Of a stretch of DNA of 64,000 bases, positions 1-7,796 are shown in pieces (position 1 is the stretch's first letter; each line of letters opens with the position of its first letter). This DNA comes from a virus, in IMG/VR virus record IMGVR_UViG_3300035126_000903, positions 1 through 64,000 of that record. One strand, 5' to 3'. A program made the translations under genes and the position numbers. A model generated the notes under the pieces. The model had not been told where the DNA came from, did not search any database, and was given only the letters and a program-made list of their open reading frames with translations.

Positions 1-2
1 GT

Positions 3-326
3 TTAGTGTTTAGTTTCTTCAATTAGTTCTCCGTCTTTCCAATGACGGGTTTTGGTAATGTTTCCCTGTTCATCAAATTCCTCCTCAATTCCATCCGCCT
101 TACCTTCTTTGTATGGGGTTCTCCAATGGATTTTTCCGTTTTCATAGAACATTTCCTCAATTCCATCCTTCTTATCCTCTTTGTATGAGGTTCTCCATCG
201 AATGTTTCCGTCCGCATAGAACCACTCCCAAATACCTTCTTGTTGCTCTTTTGAGTTTAGTTGTCCTTTGACCCATATATTTCCGTTGTCATAGTATTCA
301 ATGTAGGGTGTGAGTTTGTTTTTCAT
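3..326 (-). CDS. MORN-variant repeat protein (YwqK-like)
   Basis: About 107 residues made of repeated units of the form NGNIxxRTPYKEGKxDGIEExF. This is the MORN-variant pattern often annotated as YwqK-family antitoxin; the biochemical role is not known. The ATG at 326 follows CTAAACCT, the same leader seen before other members of this family. A longer reading needs a TTG start inside the upstream gene. The DNA is almost identical to the copy at 23395-23718, which suggests recent duplication or gene conversion. It starts just past the stop of the next MORN gene, so the two probably share an mRNA. Confidence 0.8.
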   Translation of the reverse strand: MKNKLTPYIEYYDNGNIWVKGQLNSKEQQEGIWEWFYADGNIRWRTSYKEDKKDGIEEMFYENGKIHWRTPYKEGKADGIEEEFDEQGNITKTRHWKDGELIEETKH

Positions 327-330
327 AGGT

Positions 331-1125
331 TTAGTGTTCAGTTGTTTCAATTAGTTCTCCATTTTTCCATAGAGTGGTTTCTACGATGTTTCCTTGTTCA
401 TCAAATTCCTCCACAATTCCATCTATCTTACCCTCTTTGTAAGGGGTTCTCCATTTGATATTTCCGTTTTCACCAAAAACCTCCTCAATGCCATCCTCCT
501 TATCCTCTTTGAATGGGATTCTCAATCTGATGTTTCCGTTAAAATCGAACAACTCCCAAAGACCTTCTTCTTGTCCTTTGGAGTTCTTTTGTCCTTTGAT
601 ATACACATTCCCGTTGCGGTGATATTCAATGTGGGGTGTGAGTTCGGGTTCAGTTGTTTCAATTATTTCTCCATCTTTCCATAGATAGGTTTCGATGATG
701 TACCCTTGTTCATCAAACCACTCCTCAATACCATCTATCTTACCCCGTTTGTATGGGGTTCTCCGTTGGATGTTTCCGTATTTATAGAAGAACTCCTGAA
801 TTCCATCCTCCTTACCTCCTTTGTAAGGGGTTCTCCAATGGATGTTTCCGTTTGTATAGAAATACTCCCAAAGACCTTCTTCTTGTCCACTGGAGTTCTT
901 TTGACCTTTAACCTGTACATTTCCGTTGGGGTGGTATTTAATGTGGGGTGTGAGTTCTGCATTTTCCGACTTGGATTGAATGTTTGTGTAAATATCGAAA
1001 ATCTCGTCTATGGTGTATAGTTTGTTTTTGTAAAAACGACAAACACCTGCTGTGTGCTTTGCTTCGTCTGTGTGGATTAATACCCACCTTGCGAATTTAA
1101 CTTGCTCGTTCATTTTGTTTTTCAT
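331..1125 (-). CDS. two-module MORN-variant protein with unique N-terminal domain
   Basis: 264 residues. The first 50 or so contain no MORN repeats. Two MORN-variant modules follow, each opening with ELTPHIxYHxNGNV and closing with a WKDGE/WKNGELIE segment. The same module occurs as a single unit in the gene at 3-326, so this gene arose by in-frame tandem duplication of it. A membrane- or protein-binding scaffold role is known for MORN proteins in general, but nothing in the sequence fixes it here. Confidence 0.8.
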   Translation of the reverse strand: MKNKMNEQVKFARWVLIHTDEAKHTAGVCRFYKNKLYTIDEIFDIYTNIQSKSENAELTPHIKYHPNGNVQVKGQKNSSGQEEGLWEYFYTNGNIHWRTPYKGGKEDGIQEFFYKYGNIQRRTPYKRGKIDGIEEWFDEQGYIIETYLWKDGEIIETTEPELTPHIEYHRNGNVYIKGQKNSKGQEEGLWELFDFNGNIRLRIPFKEDKEDGIEEVFGENGNIKWRTPYKEGKIDGIVEEFDEQGNIVETTLWKNGELIETTEH

Positions 1126-1135
1126 AGTGTAAAGT

Positions 1136-1786
1136 TTAGTAAATGTATTGACCGACCCATTGTGTTAGGCCATCTGAGGTGGTGGTCTTTCTTTTAAAAA
1201 TTCTAACCGCGTTGTCTCCAAATTGCTCATAACTATCTATTGCAGTGCACTCAAAAGCAACAGGTGTCTTTGGTTGTTGGAGGGATTGGATTAACTCTCC
1301 ATAAAACTTATAAAACTTTACTGCATACTCACCTGAAGTTATTTTTCTATTTTCTTCTGAAAAAATGATAGCTTTGTGTATGGCAGTTTTAAGTTGTTCC
1401 TCTGTGTACTTGTACTTCTCTTTGGCTTTGTTGTAGCCTACAATAAATGATGAAACCTCATAATCAGTAACTCCAACTTTTTTATATGAACTTTTAAATT
1501 CCTCAGCCAACTTCACAACATCATCTTCAAGTGGTGGTAGTAAGTCAACACCTTCAAGAACAGGTGAGTTGTTGAGTGGTAAATGGGATATGATTTTCTT
1601 ACAATAGTCCATGTGTATTTGGCCGTTGCCTTCAAATAGGAATTGTTCGTTGTAGTAATCATTGACTTTCCTTATGTCTAACACTTCCAATTCAGAGCAG
1701 TCAACAAGCACTGTGTCTCCAATAGCAATCTCTGAATCATCTACCACCAATAGGTAGTTGTCTGTTTTAATGATGCTGTGTGTCAT
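1136..1786 (-). CDS. hypothetical phage protein
   Basis: 216 residues, soluble, no signal peptide or membrane segment. The N-terminal 70 residues are beta-rich (IAIGDTVLVDCSELEVLDI). The middle is helical and charged (AHKAIIFSEENRKITSGEY-like). I recall this general organisation from proteins of large phages of Bacteroidota but cannot name a function. It sits 10 nt downstream of the gene at 1792, in the operon led by the promoter near 3550. Confidence 0.75.
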   Translation of the reverse strand: MTHSIIKTDNYLLVVDDSEIAIGDTVLVDCSELEVLDIRKVNDYYNEQFLFEGNGQIHMDYCKKIISHLPLNNSPVLEGVDLLPPLEDDVVKLAEEFKSSYKKVGVTDYEVSSFIVGYNKAKEKYKYTEEQLKTAIHKAIIFSEENRKITSGEYAVKFYKFYGELIQSLQQPKTPVAFECTAIDSYEQFGDNAVRIFKRKTTTSDGLTQWVGQYIY

Positions 1787-1791
1787 AACTT

Positions 1792-2217
1792 TTATTTTTT
1801 AAGTTCCAAACTTTTTTGATAATAATAATTATAAAGTTCTTCTAAATTCATTGGCTCTTCATTCATCATTTCATTCCACATATCAATCCCAAACTTTTTT
1901 TGTAGTTCATTCCTAAGAGAATTCAATATACGCATTTCATCTAACTCACCCTCAAACTCAAGCTTTAAAGCACGAACCCTATCCATTCTACTCGCATCCC
2001 GTGCTATTTCTAATCTATCTGAATTAGAATCACCCCCATATTTTTTATAGGCGAGCTCGTAAGCACGATTTGCTTTTTTTCTGGCTTCAAATGCTTGAAG
2101 AAAAAATTCCGATAAATCGAAATCACCATTTTGTATTTTATCAAAAAGATGGGAGTTAAAAGAAAGGGGCCGTTTTTTCGGCCCCCGTCTCCACCACTTA
2201 AACTTATTATAACCCAT
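1792..2217 (-). CDS. hypothetical basic/charged protein
   Basis: 141 residues starting MGYNKFKWW at 2217, eight bases after the stop of the AAA ATPase gene. A longer frame to 2280 would overlap that gene by 56 nt and is less likely. The start is strongly basic (WWRRGPKKRP), followed by a helical, probably coiled, segment rich in E, R and K. Function unknown. A strong GC hairpin lies inside its first 20 codons and may attenuate its expression. Confidence 0.7.
   Translation of the reverse strand: MGYNKFKWWRRGPKKRPLSFNSHLFDKIQNGDFDLSEFFLQAFEARKKANRAYELAYKKYGGDSNSDRLEIARDASRMDRVRALKLEFEGELDEMRILNSLRNELQKKFGIDMWNEMMNEEPMNLEELYNYYYQKSLELKK
2164..2190 (-). terminator. terminator-like hairpin inside a coding region
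   Basis: On the minus strand GGGGCCG, AAAAAA, CGGCCCC form a near-perfect stem, followed by TTTCTTTT. It lies 30-50 nt inside the gene at 1792-2217, just after the AAA ATPase stop codon. It could partially end transcription of the AAA operon or act as an attenuator. Confidence 0.45.
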
Positions 2218-2224
2218 ACTAATT

Positions 2225-3508
2225 TTAGAAAGGGTTTTGTACCGGAGTAGCTTCTTCAGTATTAAAGAGGTTTTCTTCACCTACCTTAATAAACTTTTGA
2301 ACATACTGCTTCATAAACACACGCTCCGATTGAGCACCACCCGTATTATCAAAGAAGGGATAGATAGCAATTTCAGCAGCCTCCTGCAAATTAAACCCAT
2401 CATACAACAGCGAACCAATCTCCACCGCAGTTCGGGTAGATAATGAGTTGGTCAACTTCGGCGATTCGGATTTAACCTCATCACGAGTCATTGAAGTAAT
2501 TTCGGCTACACTATCAATCAAAGATTTTGATACAGATGGATACATCATAGAGAGCAATTCAGCCTCTTCATCTTTTGTGAGAGATTCCATCTCAATCACC
2601 GTAAATCGGTCAAGTATCGCACGGTCAAGCAATCGTGTCGCTGTATATTCATTACCAATATTAGCGGAAGCGATAAACGAAACACCATCAGCCACATTGA
2701 TAGTGGGTGAATCAGCGGCTTCATCAAGTCGGAGATAGCGTTGACCCGGATCGAGAACAGTCATTAGAATGTTCCATGCTTCGGGGTGAGCCCTCGTAAT
2801 CTCGTCAAGTACCACCACAGTGTTTGGTGTTTGGATTGCTTTTACAAATGGTGATTGATTAAACACCGTACCTTTAGTGGTATCAAATTGAGTATTACCA
2901 ATCAAAGTGCTGCGAGGGTCTTGGGTAGCTCCCAAGTTGATGATAAAGGTATTGTAACCATCAATAGAACTAGCCGCTGCTTTAGCCGCCATAGTCTTAC
3001 CACAACCAGCCGCACCTGTCATCATAATGTTCTTACCACGAAGAATATTTCGAACCAAATATTTCCACTTTAATTCCGGCATAAACAACATCTTTGGTTT
3101 TAAGGATGCCGCCTCATTGTGGATGAAGTTCAAAACATTTTCAGGCATAACAACCGGCGCAACTGCTGCCGGAGTATTAACCACCGGAGGAGCGGTAGAT
3201 ACAACATCCATAGAATATTGGGCCAACCCACCATTTGGTTTATTGAAATTTAAGACCGGAGAATTATCGGTAACTTTTGAAGCGGGAACACGCCCAAAAC
3301 AAAGTTGACCGGATGTAAACGAACCCTTTACCCTAACTTTGAAACGAAATTTATCAGGGTTTTTAGCGGCCTGTTTTGCCCTACGATTGAGCGAACTGCC
3401 TGGCTCATTAAGAGCAGGGATGTTGAACATGACCCCAGCGGAGTCTTTGAACAATAGTACACCATTGCTTTCAACGATAGTACCGAAAACGAATCTTTGA
3501 TTTTTCAT
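2225..3508 (-). CDS. AAA+ ATPase, MoxR/CobS-like
   Basis: 427 residues. Residues about 130-400 hold a AAA+ core: Walker A GAAGCGKT, Walker B VVVLDEITRAH, a sensor-1 like FIASANIGNEY and an arginine-bearing LLDRAILDRF. The N-terminal 110 residues are a unique beta-rich domain. MoxR/CobS-type ATPases act as chaperones with VWA-domain partners, and the VWA gene lies immediately upstream (3637-5778), so the two products probably form one complex. A Bacteroidota-type promoter lies at 3548-3580, giving this gene its own start in addition to any read-through. Confidence 0.92.
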   Translation of the reverse strand: MKNQRFVFGTIVESNGVLLFKDSAGVMFNIPALNEPGSSLNRRAKQAAKNPDKFRFKVRVKGSFTSGQLCFGRVPASKVTDNSPVLNFNKPNGGLAQYSMDVVSTAPPVVNTPAAVAPVVMPENVLNFIHNEAASLKPKMLFMPELKWKYLVRNILRGKNIMMTGAAGCGKTMAAKAAASSIDGYNTFIINLGATQDPRSTLIGNTQFDTTKGTVFNQSPFVKAIQTPNTVVVLDEITRAHPEAWNILMTVLDPGQRYLRLDEAADSPTINVADGVSFIASANIGNEYTATRLLDRAILDRFTVIEMESLTKDEEAELLSMMYPSVSKSLIDSVAEITSMTRDEVKSESPKLTNSLSTRTAVEIGSLLYDGFNLQEAAEIAIYPFFDNTGGAQSERVFMKQYVQKFIKVGEENLFNTEEATPVQNPF

Positions 3509-3547
3509 AATAATTTGATTTGGGGGTTAAGGGGTTTAAGTTACAAA

Positions 3548-3580
3548 GTAAAGATAAGGAAGAAATAGCAAATATCCAAG
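3548..3580 (-). promoter_or_regulatory. promoter, Bacteroidota type (TTGGATAT / TATCTTTAC)
   Basis: Read on the minus strand, TTG then 20 nt then TATCTTTAC, 40 nt before the AAA ATPase start. Part of the genome-wide stop/terminator/promoter repeat. Confidence 0.7.
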
Positions 3581-3628
3581 CTTTTTATGTTAAATTATCG
3601 TTAAATTTATCCACATTTTGGGGTAAAG

Positions 3629-3647
3629 TGTCCATTTTATTGGACAC
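3629..3647 (-). terminator. GTGTCCA/TGGACAC hairpin
   Basis: Inverted repeat GTGTCCA-N5-TGGACAC. The stop codon of the VWA gene (CAA TAA) lies inside it. The same palindrome recurs at 6103, 18339, 25901, 29734 and 41684, always between a 3' end and the next promoter. Confidence 0.55.
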
Positions 3648-5778
3648 CTACCTCAAATTTAGCATTCAGGGTTTTGGCCAGGTCAATTACTTCGGTCACA
3701 TTCACGAACCTGGCATCCTTACCATACATTTCAGAAAACACATCCATATTATAATCACCACCGCCCGAAGATACATAGTAGGATAAAACACTAACACCAC
3801 CCATCTTCATTTTATTTATTTGGGCGGCGGTATGTTTAATAGCATCATTACCACCGTAATTTATATCTTTATTATGGAACTGAGGCATCCCGTCGGAAAA
3901 GTTAATCAGATATTTTTCTGAGCCATCTTTGGTGTTCATAATCTCATTCATAATAGCCTCATAACACAACCCTTCGGGAGTAGTACCATTTGGAACAATG
4001 TGGCCGAATAAATTCTTAATCTTTGAAAAATTATCTACACGACTATCATACGCAATTACGATAAGTGGTATATCATGATTTGATTCATAAGTGCTTCGGT
4101 AACTAATAACCACATTAATGTTTGAGGTCATTGAAGCCGCCTTAGCGATAGCAACCACAGCAGTTTGTGTTTTATTCCATTTAGAACCACCCATAGAACC
4201 ACTAGCATCAATTGAAATATGAAGGGTAACGGGTTTTACCGAATTGGATTGAATTTTATCAAAAATATTAAAATTACCAAACCCAATCTCATGCAACATT
4301 CGGGAGGATATTTTACCCGATTTAAGGCGGGGAGTAACCAAACTACGATTCTCATCACGCGTCTTTAGCTTTTTACCAAGCAACATACCCAAAGAAATAC
4401 CATCATTAATATTTTTCTGAAGGTAACTAATGTTACCCTCATAATTTGTGGTAATACCAAACACAGAGGATTCAATTAATTGTTTTGTAAGTTTTTTAAC
4501 AACATAACAATTTGTTTTCATAACCCTACCATAACCATCTAAAGCGGAAACACTCTTTAAGTCAATGTTTGATTCCTCCAAAGCGTTTACATTATTGGAA
4601 TCACCTTTACTCATTTTCTTTTTAGAGATATCACCTCGTATAAAATCTTTTTGCTTTTTGATAGCCTTATCAAGCTTATTTTTATTGGTAGGAGTAAGTT
4701 TATCATCACCACCCGAAGTAGGTTTACCACCATCCGGTGAATGGTCTAAATTACCATCACCACTATCAATATCTGAATCACTATTTTCAGTAGAATCGGT
4801 ATCACCATCACTATTAGAATCACCACTATCAGAATCACCACCACCAGCGGAAGAATTCATACTATCATCACCCGTTTGAGGAGAGTCAAAATCACCACTC
4901 ATTGGCGATTGGCCCGATGATGAACCATCACCACTATCAGTATTTTCTGAAGCATCATTAGAAGAACCACCATTACCACCACTTTGTTTTTCAGCGGTAA
5001 CAGCATCATAGATAGTTAAGAAAATATCCACCGCCAAATCCATACTATCTTCGGTCGTTTTCAACCTACCAATATTATTCAAGTCTAACAAATTCCAAAT
5101 GATAGGAAAGGCTTTTAAAGCATCCATCCTACGATTTTTATTGGTAATATTAATCAGGCGGAACATATAAGATTCCCAATCTTCTGAAGTGTATTCATCC
5201 GATTTTAGACCCTTATCAATAATACTATCATTAAAGTATTTGTCATACATAGTGTGATAATAACCACGATAACCGGGCGCCGAGTTATAAACATAACTAT
5301 CAATCCGCCTATCCTCAACAATATTGAGAATATCTTTTAGGTAACTATCTTTAGCACGAACAATATCCTGTTCAATATCAGGATTACTATTAATCCTATT
5401 TTGGATTTTGGTTGGATTCGAAGAATTACTACTGAAATATTTTTGTAGTAATGTAAAGTCGGTCAACTTAATATGCGAACCTTCATGAAGAGCCAAACCA
5501 ACCGCTGGGTCAAATTCGGCATCATCAAGTTTGGATGAAATTACCACCGTAGTACCATCGGTATAGGATTGGTCGCCGTTTGAAAATTTGACAGGAATAT
5601 GTTTACCCGTTACAATATTAACAAAATTACCAATAGCCCGTTTGTAGGAAGCCAACTTAATAAGGTCATTTTTATTATCAATAGCCTCACCACGAGCATT
5701 CACACGAACAGGTGCGAACAAAGATTTATCCAACCAGAAGTCGGAATAATAAGATTTATGATTTTTGTAGTGTTTCAT
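3637..5778 (-). CDS. VWA-domain protein with HExxH motif, CobT-like
   Basis: 713 residues. Residues near 95-105 carry HEGSH, a zinc-protease-like HExxH motif. Residues about 260-370 are a low-complexity linker rich in S, D, G and N. The C-terminal third is a von Willebrand A domain with the MIDAS motif DASGSMGG. This layout (metalloprotease-like N-terminus, acidic linker, VWA) resembles CobT-type partners of CobS/MoxR ATPases. With the adjacent AAA gene it forms an ATPase-VWA pair; in phages such pairs are known, but their target is not. Confidence 0.88.
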   Translation of the reverse strand: MKHYKNHKSYYSDFWLDKSLFAPVRVNARGEAIDNKNDLIKLASYKRAIGNFVNIVTGKHIPVKFSNGDQSYTDGTTVVISSKLDDAEFDPAVGLALHEGSHIKLTDFTLLQKYFSSNSSNPTKIQNRINSNPDIEQDIVRAKDSYLKDILNIVEDRRIDSYVYNSAPGYRGYYHTMYDKYFNDSIIDKGLKSDEYTSEDWESYMFRLINITNKNRRMDALKAFPIIWNLLDLNNIGRLKTTEDSMDLAVDIFLTIYDAVTAEKQSGGNGGSSNDASENTDSGDGSSSGQSPMSGDFDSPQTGDDSMNSSAGGGDSDSGDSNSDGDTDSTENSDSDIDSGDGNLDHSPDGGKPTSGGDDKLTPTNKNKLDKAIKKQKDFIRGDISKKKMSKGDSNNVNALEESNIDLKSVSALDGYGRVMKTNCYVVKKLTKQLIESSVFGITTNYEGNISYLQKNINDGISLGMLLGKKLKTRDENRSLVTPRLKSGKISSRMLHEIGFGNFNIFDKIQSNSVKPVTLHISIDASGSMGGSKWNKTQTAVVAIAKAASMTSNINVVISYRSTYESNHDIPLIVIAYDSRVDNFSKIKNLFGHIVPNGTTPEGLCYEAIMNEIMNTKDGSEKYLINFSDGMPQFHNKDINYGGNDAIKHTAAQINKMKMGGVSVLSYYVSSGGGDYNMDVFSEMYGKDARFVNVTEVIDLAKTLNAKFEVGVQ

Positions 5779-5800
5779 ATATTAGGGATTAACTTACAAT

Positions 5801-5832
5801 GTAAAGATAAGAAAGAAATAGTAAATATCCAA
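5801..5832 (-). promoter_or_regulatory. promoter, Bacteroidota type
   Basis: TTGGATAT on the minus strand, about 20 nt, then TATCTTTAC, 25-55 nt before the VWA gene start. Confidence 0.7.
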
Positions 5833-5842
5833 GCTTTCTATG

Positions 5843-6010
5843 TTAAATTTGCGTTAAATCTTTTTTCCAAGATTTATCCTTTCTTGAATACGCCTTTAAT
5901 GATGGGACAACCTGTTCTGTCATTTTTTTACCAATATGGTGTGCAGCATCCCCAGAAGTCCAATTTCCGTTGAAATCAAGTACTTTTTTATCTCTTTTGG
6001 TTTTACTCAT
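5843..6010 (-). CDS. small hypothetical protein
   Basis: 55 residues, MSKTKRDKKVLDFNGNW to KKDLTQI. Start ATG at 6010, own promoter at 6031-6061. Its last codons (LTQI, stop) are encoded by the repeat that carries the next promoter, as in the gene at 29427. Basic and soluble; function unknown. Confidence 0.65.
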   Translation of the reverse strand: MSKTKRDKKVLDFNGNWTSGDAAHHIGKKMTEQVVPSLKAYSRKDKSWKKDLTQI

Positions 6011-6030
6011 ATCAATAATTATTTAATACT

Positions 6031-6061
6031 TAAAGATAGTAATAAAAAAGCAAAATTCCAA
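6031..6061 (-). promoter_or_regulatory. promoter, Bacteroidota type
   Basis: TTGGAATTT then TATCTTTAA on the minus strand, with about 20 nt between, 20 nt before the gene at 5843-6010. Confidence 0.6.
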
Positions 6062-6102
6062 GCTTTTTCCCTAAAAGTTATCCACATTTTAGGGTTAAAA
6101 AG

Positions 6103-6120
6103 TGTCCAATATATTGGACA
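6103..6120 (-). terminator. TGTCCAAT/ATTGGACA hairpin
   Basis: Palindrome TGTCCAATATATTGGACA, followed on the minus strand by a T-rich run, just after the thioesterase gene. Confidence 0.6.
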
Positions 6121-6129
6121 GTTTGTAAA

Positions 6130-6573
6130 TTATCCGTTATAGATATCAAATCCACCCGAAGAATCGGGCGTTTGTTTTGGTGGGATTTTAAACCCATATT
6201 TAATTTTAACCCGCTCTGATATGGGTATAGGATTCCCCTCTTCATCAATTCTTACAAAGGTAATGTAGGTAGATACTACGGTGGTTTGCTTTCCAGTGTA
6301 AACATTATGGGCTCGGGCCTCAATATATAATTTAACTGATGTATTGCCTATATTATGGACTTTACCATAAACCTTTAATAACTGCCCTTCTTTTGCAGGT
6401 TTTTTAAATAGACATTCTTCTATTTTAATAGTAACCACACGGGGTGTATCGCATACCTGCATTGCATAGGCTGCGGCAGAAGCATCAATCCATGCCAATG
6501 CTTTTCCACCAAATAGATTTCCGTGAAATCCTAAATCTGATTTTTTGACGGGATATGTATTAATTAACTCCAT
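6130..6573 (-). CDS. acyl-CoA thioesterase, hotdog fold (YciA/BFIT type)
   Basis: 147 residues. The hotdog signature GNLFGGKALAWIDASA near residues 18-34 matches the acyl-CoA hydrolase family, in which it carries the catalytic region. The strand pattern around VVTIKIEECLFKKP and VSTYITFVRIDEEGNP also fits. Family members hydrolyse acyl-CoA to free acid and CoA, usually as hexamers. It is unusual in a phage and may be an auxiliary metabolic gene affecting lipids. It overlaps the upstream small gene by 14 nt. Confidence 0.85.
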   Translation of the reverse strand: MELINTYPVKKSDLGFHGNLFGGKALAWIDASAAAYAMQVCDTPRVVTIKIEECLFKKPAKEGQLLKVYGKVHNIGNTSVKLYIEARAHNVYTGKQTTVVSTYITFVRIDEEGNPIPISERVKIKYGFKIPPKQTPDSSGGFDIYNG

Positions 6574-6760
6574 CTGTTATTTCTTCAAATGGTATAGATA
6601 CTATTTCTCTACAAAAATACAACATTCCATCTTTTTTAAATGCGTGAGAGCAGTTCCAATATTGCTTCACCCCATCCACATTCAACACACCATCCTCTCG
6701 TACGGCTCTATAAACTTGAAACATTGAATCATTAACATATATAACCTGTCCAATATTCAT
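6560..6760 (-). CDS. hypothetical protein
   Basis: 66 residues from MNIGQVIYVNDSMFQVYR at 6760. A longer frame would read into the tRNA-like gene at 6775-6845 and is rejected. Beta-rich, ending CREIVSIPFEEITDGVN; resembles small phage proteins describing a display or interaction beta-barrel, but I do not recognise it. Confidence 0.6.
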   Translation of the reverse strand: MNIGQVIYVNDSMFQVYRAVREDGVLNVDGVKQYWNCSHAFKKDGMLYFCREIVSIPFEEITDGVN

Positions 6761-6774
6761 TTTAAAAATTTTTG

Positions 6775-6845
6775 AGCGGGTAGATGGAATCGAACCACCT
6801 TCATAGGCTTGGAAAGCGAATGTAATACCAATATACGATACCCGC
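6775..6845 (-). tRNA. tRNA-Gly(UCC), degenerate anticodon stem
   Basis: Acceptor GCGGGTA/TACCCGC, discriminator U as in tRNA-Gly, T-arm with GTTCGATTC and loop TTTCCAA giving anticodon UCC. The anticodon stem pairs poorly (only the two pairs next to the loop plus one outer pair). A better tRNA-Gly(UCC) exists at 13256, so this copy may be decaying or modified. Confidence 0.65.
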
Positions 6846-6873
6846 AAGTTCCCCCAATTAAGGGGGGATTTGA

Positions 6874-7044
6874 TTACTGAGCAGCTTGAGTAGTGCTATC
6901 TACTGCAGGATACAACTCTTGAGTTGAATCAATTACAGAAGAATCTACTGGTTCAGCGGTTTGTTCGACCTGTTCAGCGTTATTGCTACATGATGTAAGT
7001 GATACAATCATAGCAATCATTGTTGAAAAAAAGATGTTTTTCAT
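6874..7044 (-). CDS. small lipoprotein
   Basis: 56 residues. N-terminal hydrophobic segment then lipobox LTSC (Cys 19), then a short acidic tail rich in S, T, E and Q. Likely lipid-anchored and exported. A GC hairpin (CCCCC-TTAATT-GGGGG, 6851-6868) follows its stop. Confidence 0.7.
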   Translation of the reverse strand: MKNIFFSTMIAMIVSLTSCSNNAEQVEQTAEPVDSSVIDSTQELYPAVDSTTQAAQ

Positions 7045-7068
7045 AATTAAATTGGTTTAAATTTTACA

Positions 7069-7099
7069 CAATATACGAAACTATTTTGATATTTCCAAA
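7069..7099 (-). promoter_or_regulatory. promoter, Bacteroidota type
   Basis: TTTGGAAATATC on the minus strand, 20 nt, then TATATTGTG, 25 nt before the lipoprotein gene. Confidence 0.65.
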
Positions 7100-7119
7100 T
7101 TTTTTACAAATAAATACAA

Positions 7120-7503
7120 TTATTTTTTTAATAAAATCTCTTTAAGCATGTTTACCTCATTTCGAAACAACTCGTTTTCCATTTTCCACCTTACCTTTTC
7201 AATTGCTTTTTGAACCAATAAAATTAATTCATTTGATAAATGTGAACCAATTGTGAACTCAAATGTATAGTAATGGTTTGATACTTTTACCATATTATTT
7301 TGAAGTATTAGTGTAAACTCTTTATCCCAAGTTTGAACATAATACCTACCTGAAGGTGTCATTAAATAATGAGTGTTTGGGTTGGCTAATAATTTAATTA
7401 AAACCCTTTTAGTAAGAATTTCTCTTTCAGTATATGGTTCATGTTTATTTGCTTTTAACTTAAACCAAACATAAACCTTTTTTAATTTATATGTTAAATT
7501 CAT
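7120..7503 (-). CDS. hypothetical protein
   Basis: 127 residues. N-terminus basic (YKLKKVYVWFKLKANKHEPY), middle beta-rich with several aromatic residues, C-terminus helical (KMENELFRNEVNMLKEIL). No family recognised. It lies between a promoter at 7069 and the tRNA cluster at 7518. Confidence 0.65.
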   Translation of the reverse strand: MNLTYKLKKVYVWFKLKANKHEPYTEREILTKRVLIKLLANPNTHYLMTPSGRYYVQTWDKEFTLILQNNMVKVSNHYYTFEFTIGSHLSNELILLVQKAIEKVRWKMENELFRNEVNMLKEILLKK

Positions 7504-7517
7504 ACTTTTTGTTTTTG

Positions 7518-7590
7518 TGATCCCGACTGGGGTCGAACCAGTAACCTACTGCTTAGAAGGCAGTTGCTCTATCCATTGAGCTACGGGACC
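7518..7590 (-). tRNA. tRNA-Arg(UCU)
   Basis: Complete cloverleaf: acceptor GGTCCCG/CGGGATC, anticodon arm ACTGC-CTTCTAA-GCAGT, T-loop TTCGACC, discriminator A. Confidence 0.95.
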
Positions 7591-7600
7591 AATGTAATGG

Positions 7601-7674
7601 TGGGCCCTGCTGGGTTCGAACCAGCGACCACCTGATTATGAGTCAGACGCTCTGACCTGCTGAGCTAAGGGCCC
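7601..7674 (-). tRNA. tRNA-Met/Ile(CAU)
   Basis: Acceptor GGGCCCT/AGGGCCC, anticodon loop CTCATAA, T-arm GCTGGTTCGAACCCAGC. CAU could be elongator Met or lysidine-modified Ile2; not decidable by eye. Confidence 0.93.
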
Positions 7675-7683
7675 TTATTGTTG

Positions 7684-7755
7684 AGCGGAGGGGTGTTACC
7701 GCCCCACCATCTCCGAGCTGGTAGCCCGGCGAGTTTCTTCCAACTCTTCCTCCAC
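7684..7755 (-). ncRNA. initiator-like tRNA mimic with ACC loop
   Basis: Folds as a cloverleaf: acceptor GTGGAGG/CCTCCGC, D-arm GAGT...ACTC, anticodon arm CCGGG-CTACCAG-CTCGG. The D/anticodon junction ACTCGCCGGGCT matches bacterial initiator tRNA, including the GGG side of the anticodon stem. The loop reads ACC instead of CAU, and the T-loop (GGCGGTA) lacks TTC. GC-rich compared with surroundings. Probably a real RNA but not a normal tRNA. Confidence 0.55.
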
Positions 7756-7763
7756 GTTTTATG

Positions 7764-7795
7764 TAAATATACGAAACTATTTTGATATTTCCAAA
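7764..7795 (-). promoter_or_regulatory. promoter for the tRNA cluster at 7.5-7.75 kb
   Basis: TTTG, 20 nt, TATATTTAC on the minus strand, 10 nt before the initiator-like RNA. Near-perfect match to the Bacteroidota consensus. Confidence 0.75.
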
Positions 7796-7796
7796 T

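Noticed and set aside
4565-4879. Plus-strand ORFs opposite large genes
   Set aside because: They mirror low-complexity or repeat codons of the minus-strand VWA and MORN genes and have no promoter or family match.
7684-7755. tmRNA fragment
   Set aside because: No tag reading frame or tmRNA acceptor; folds better as an initiator-like cloverleaf.
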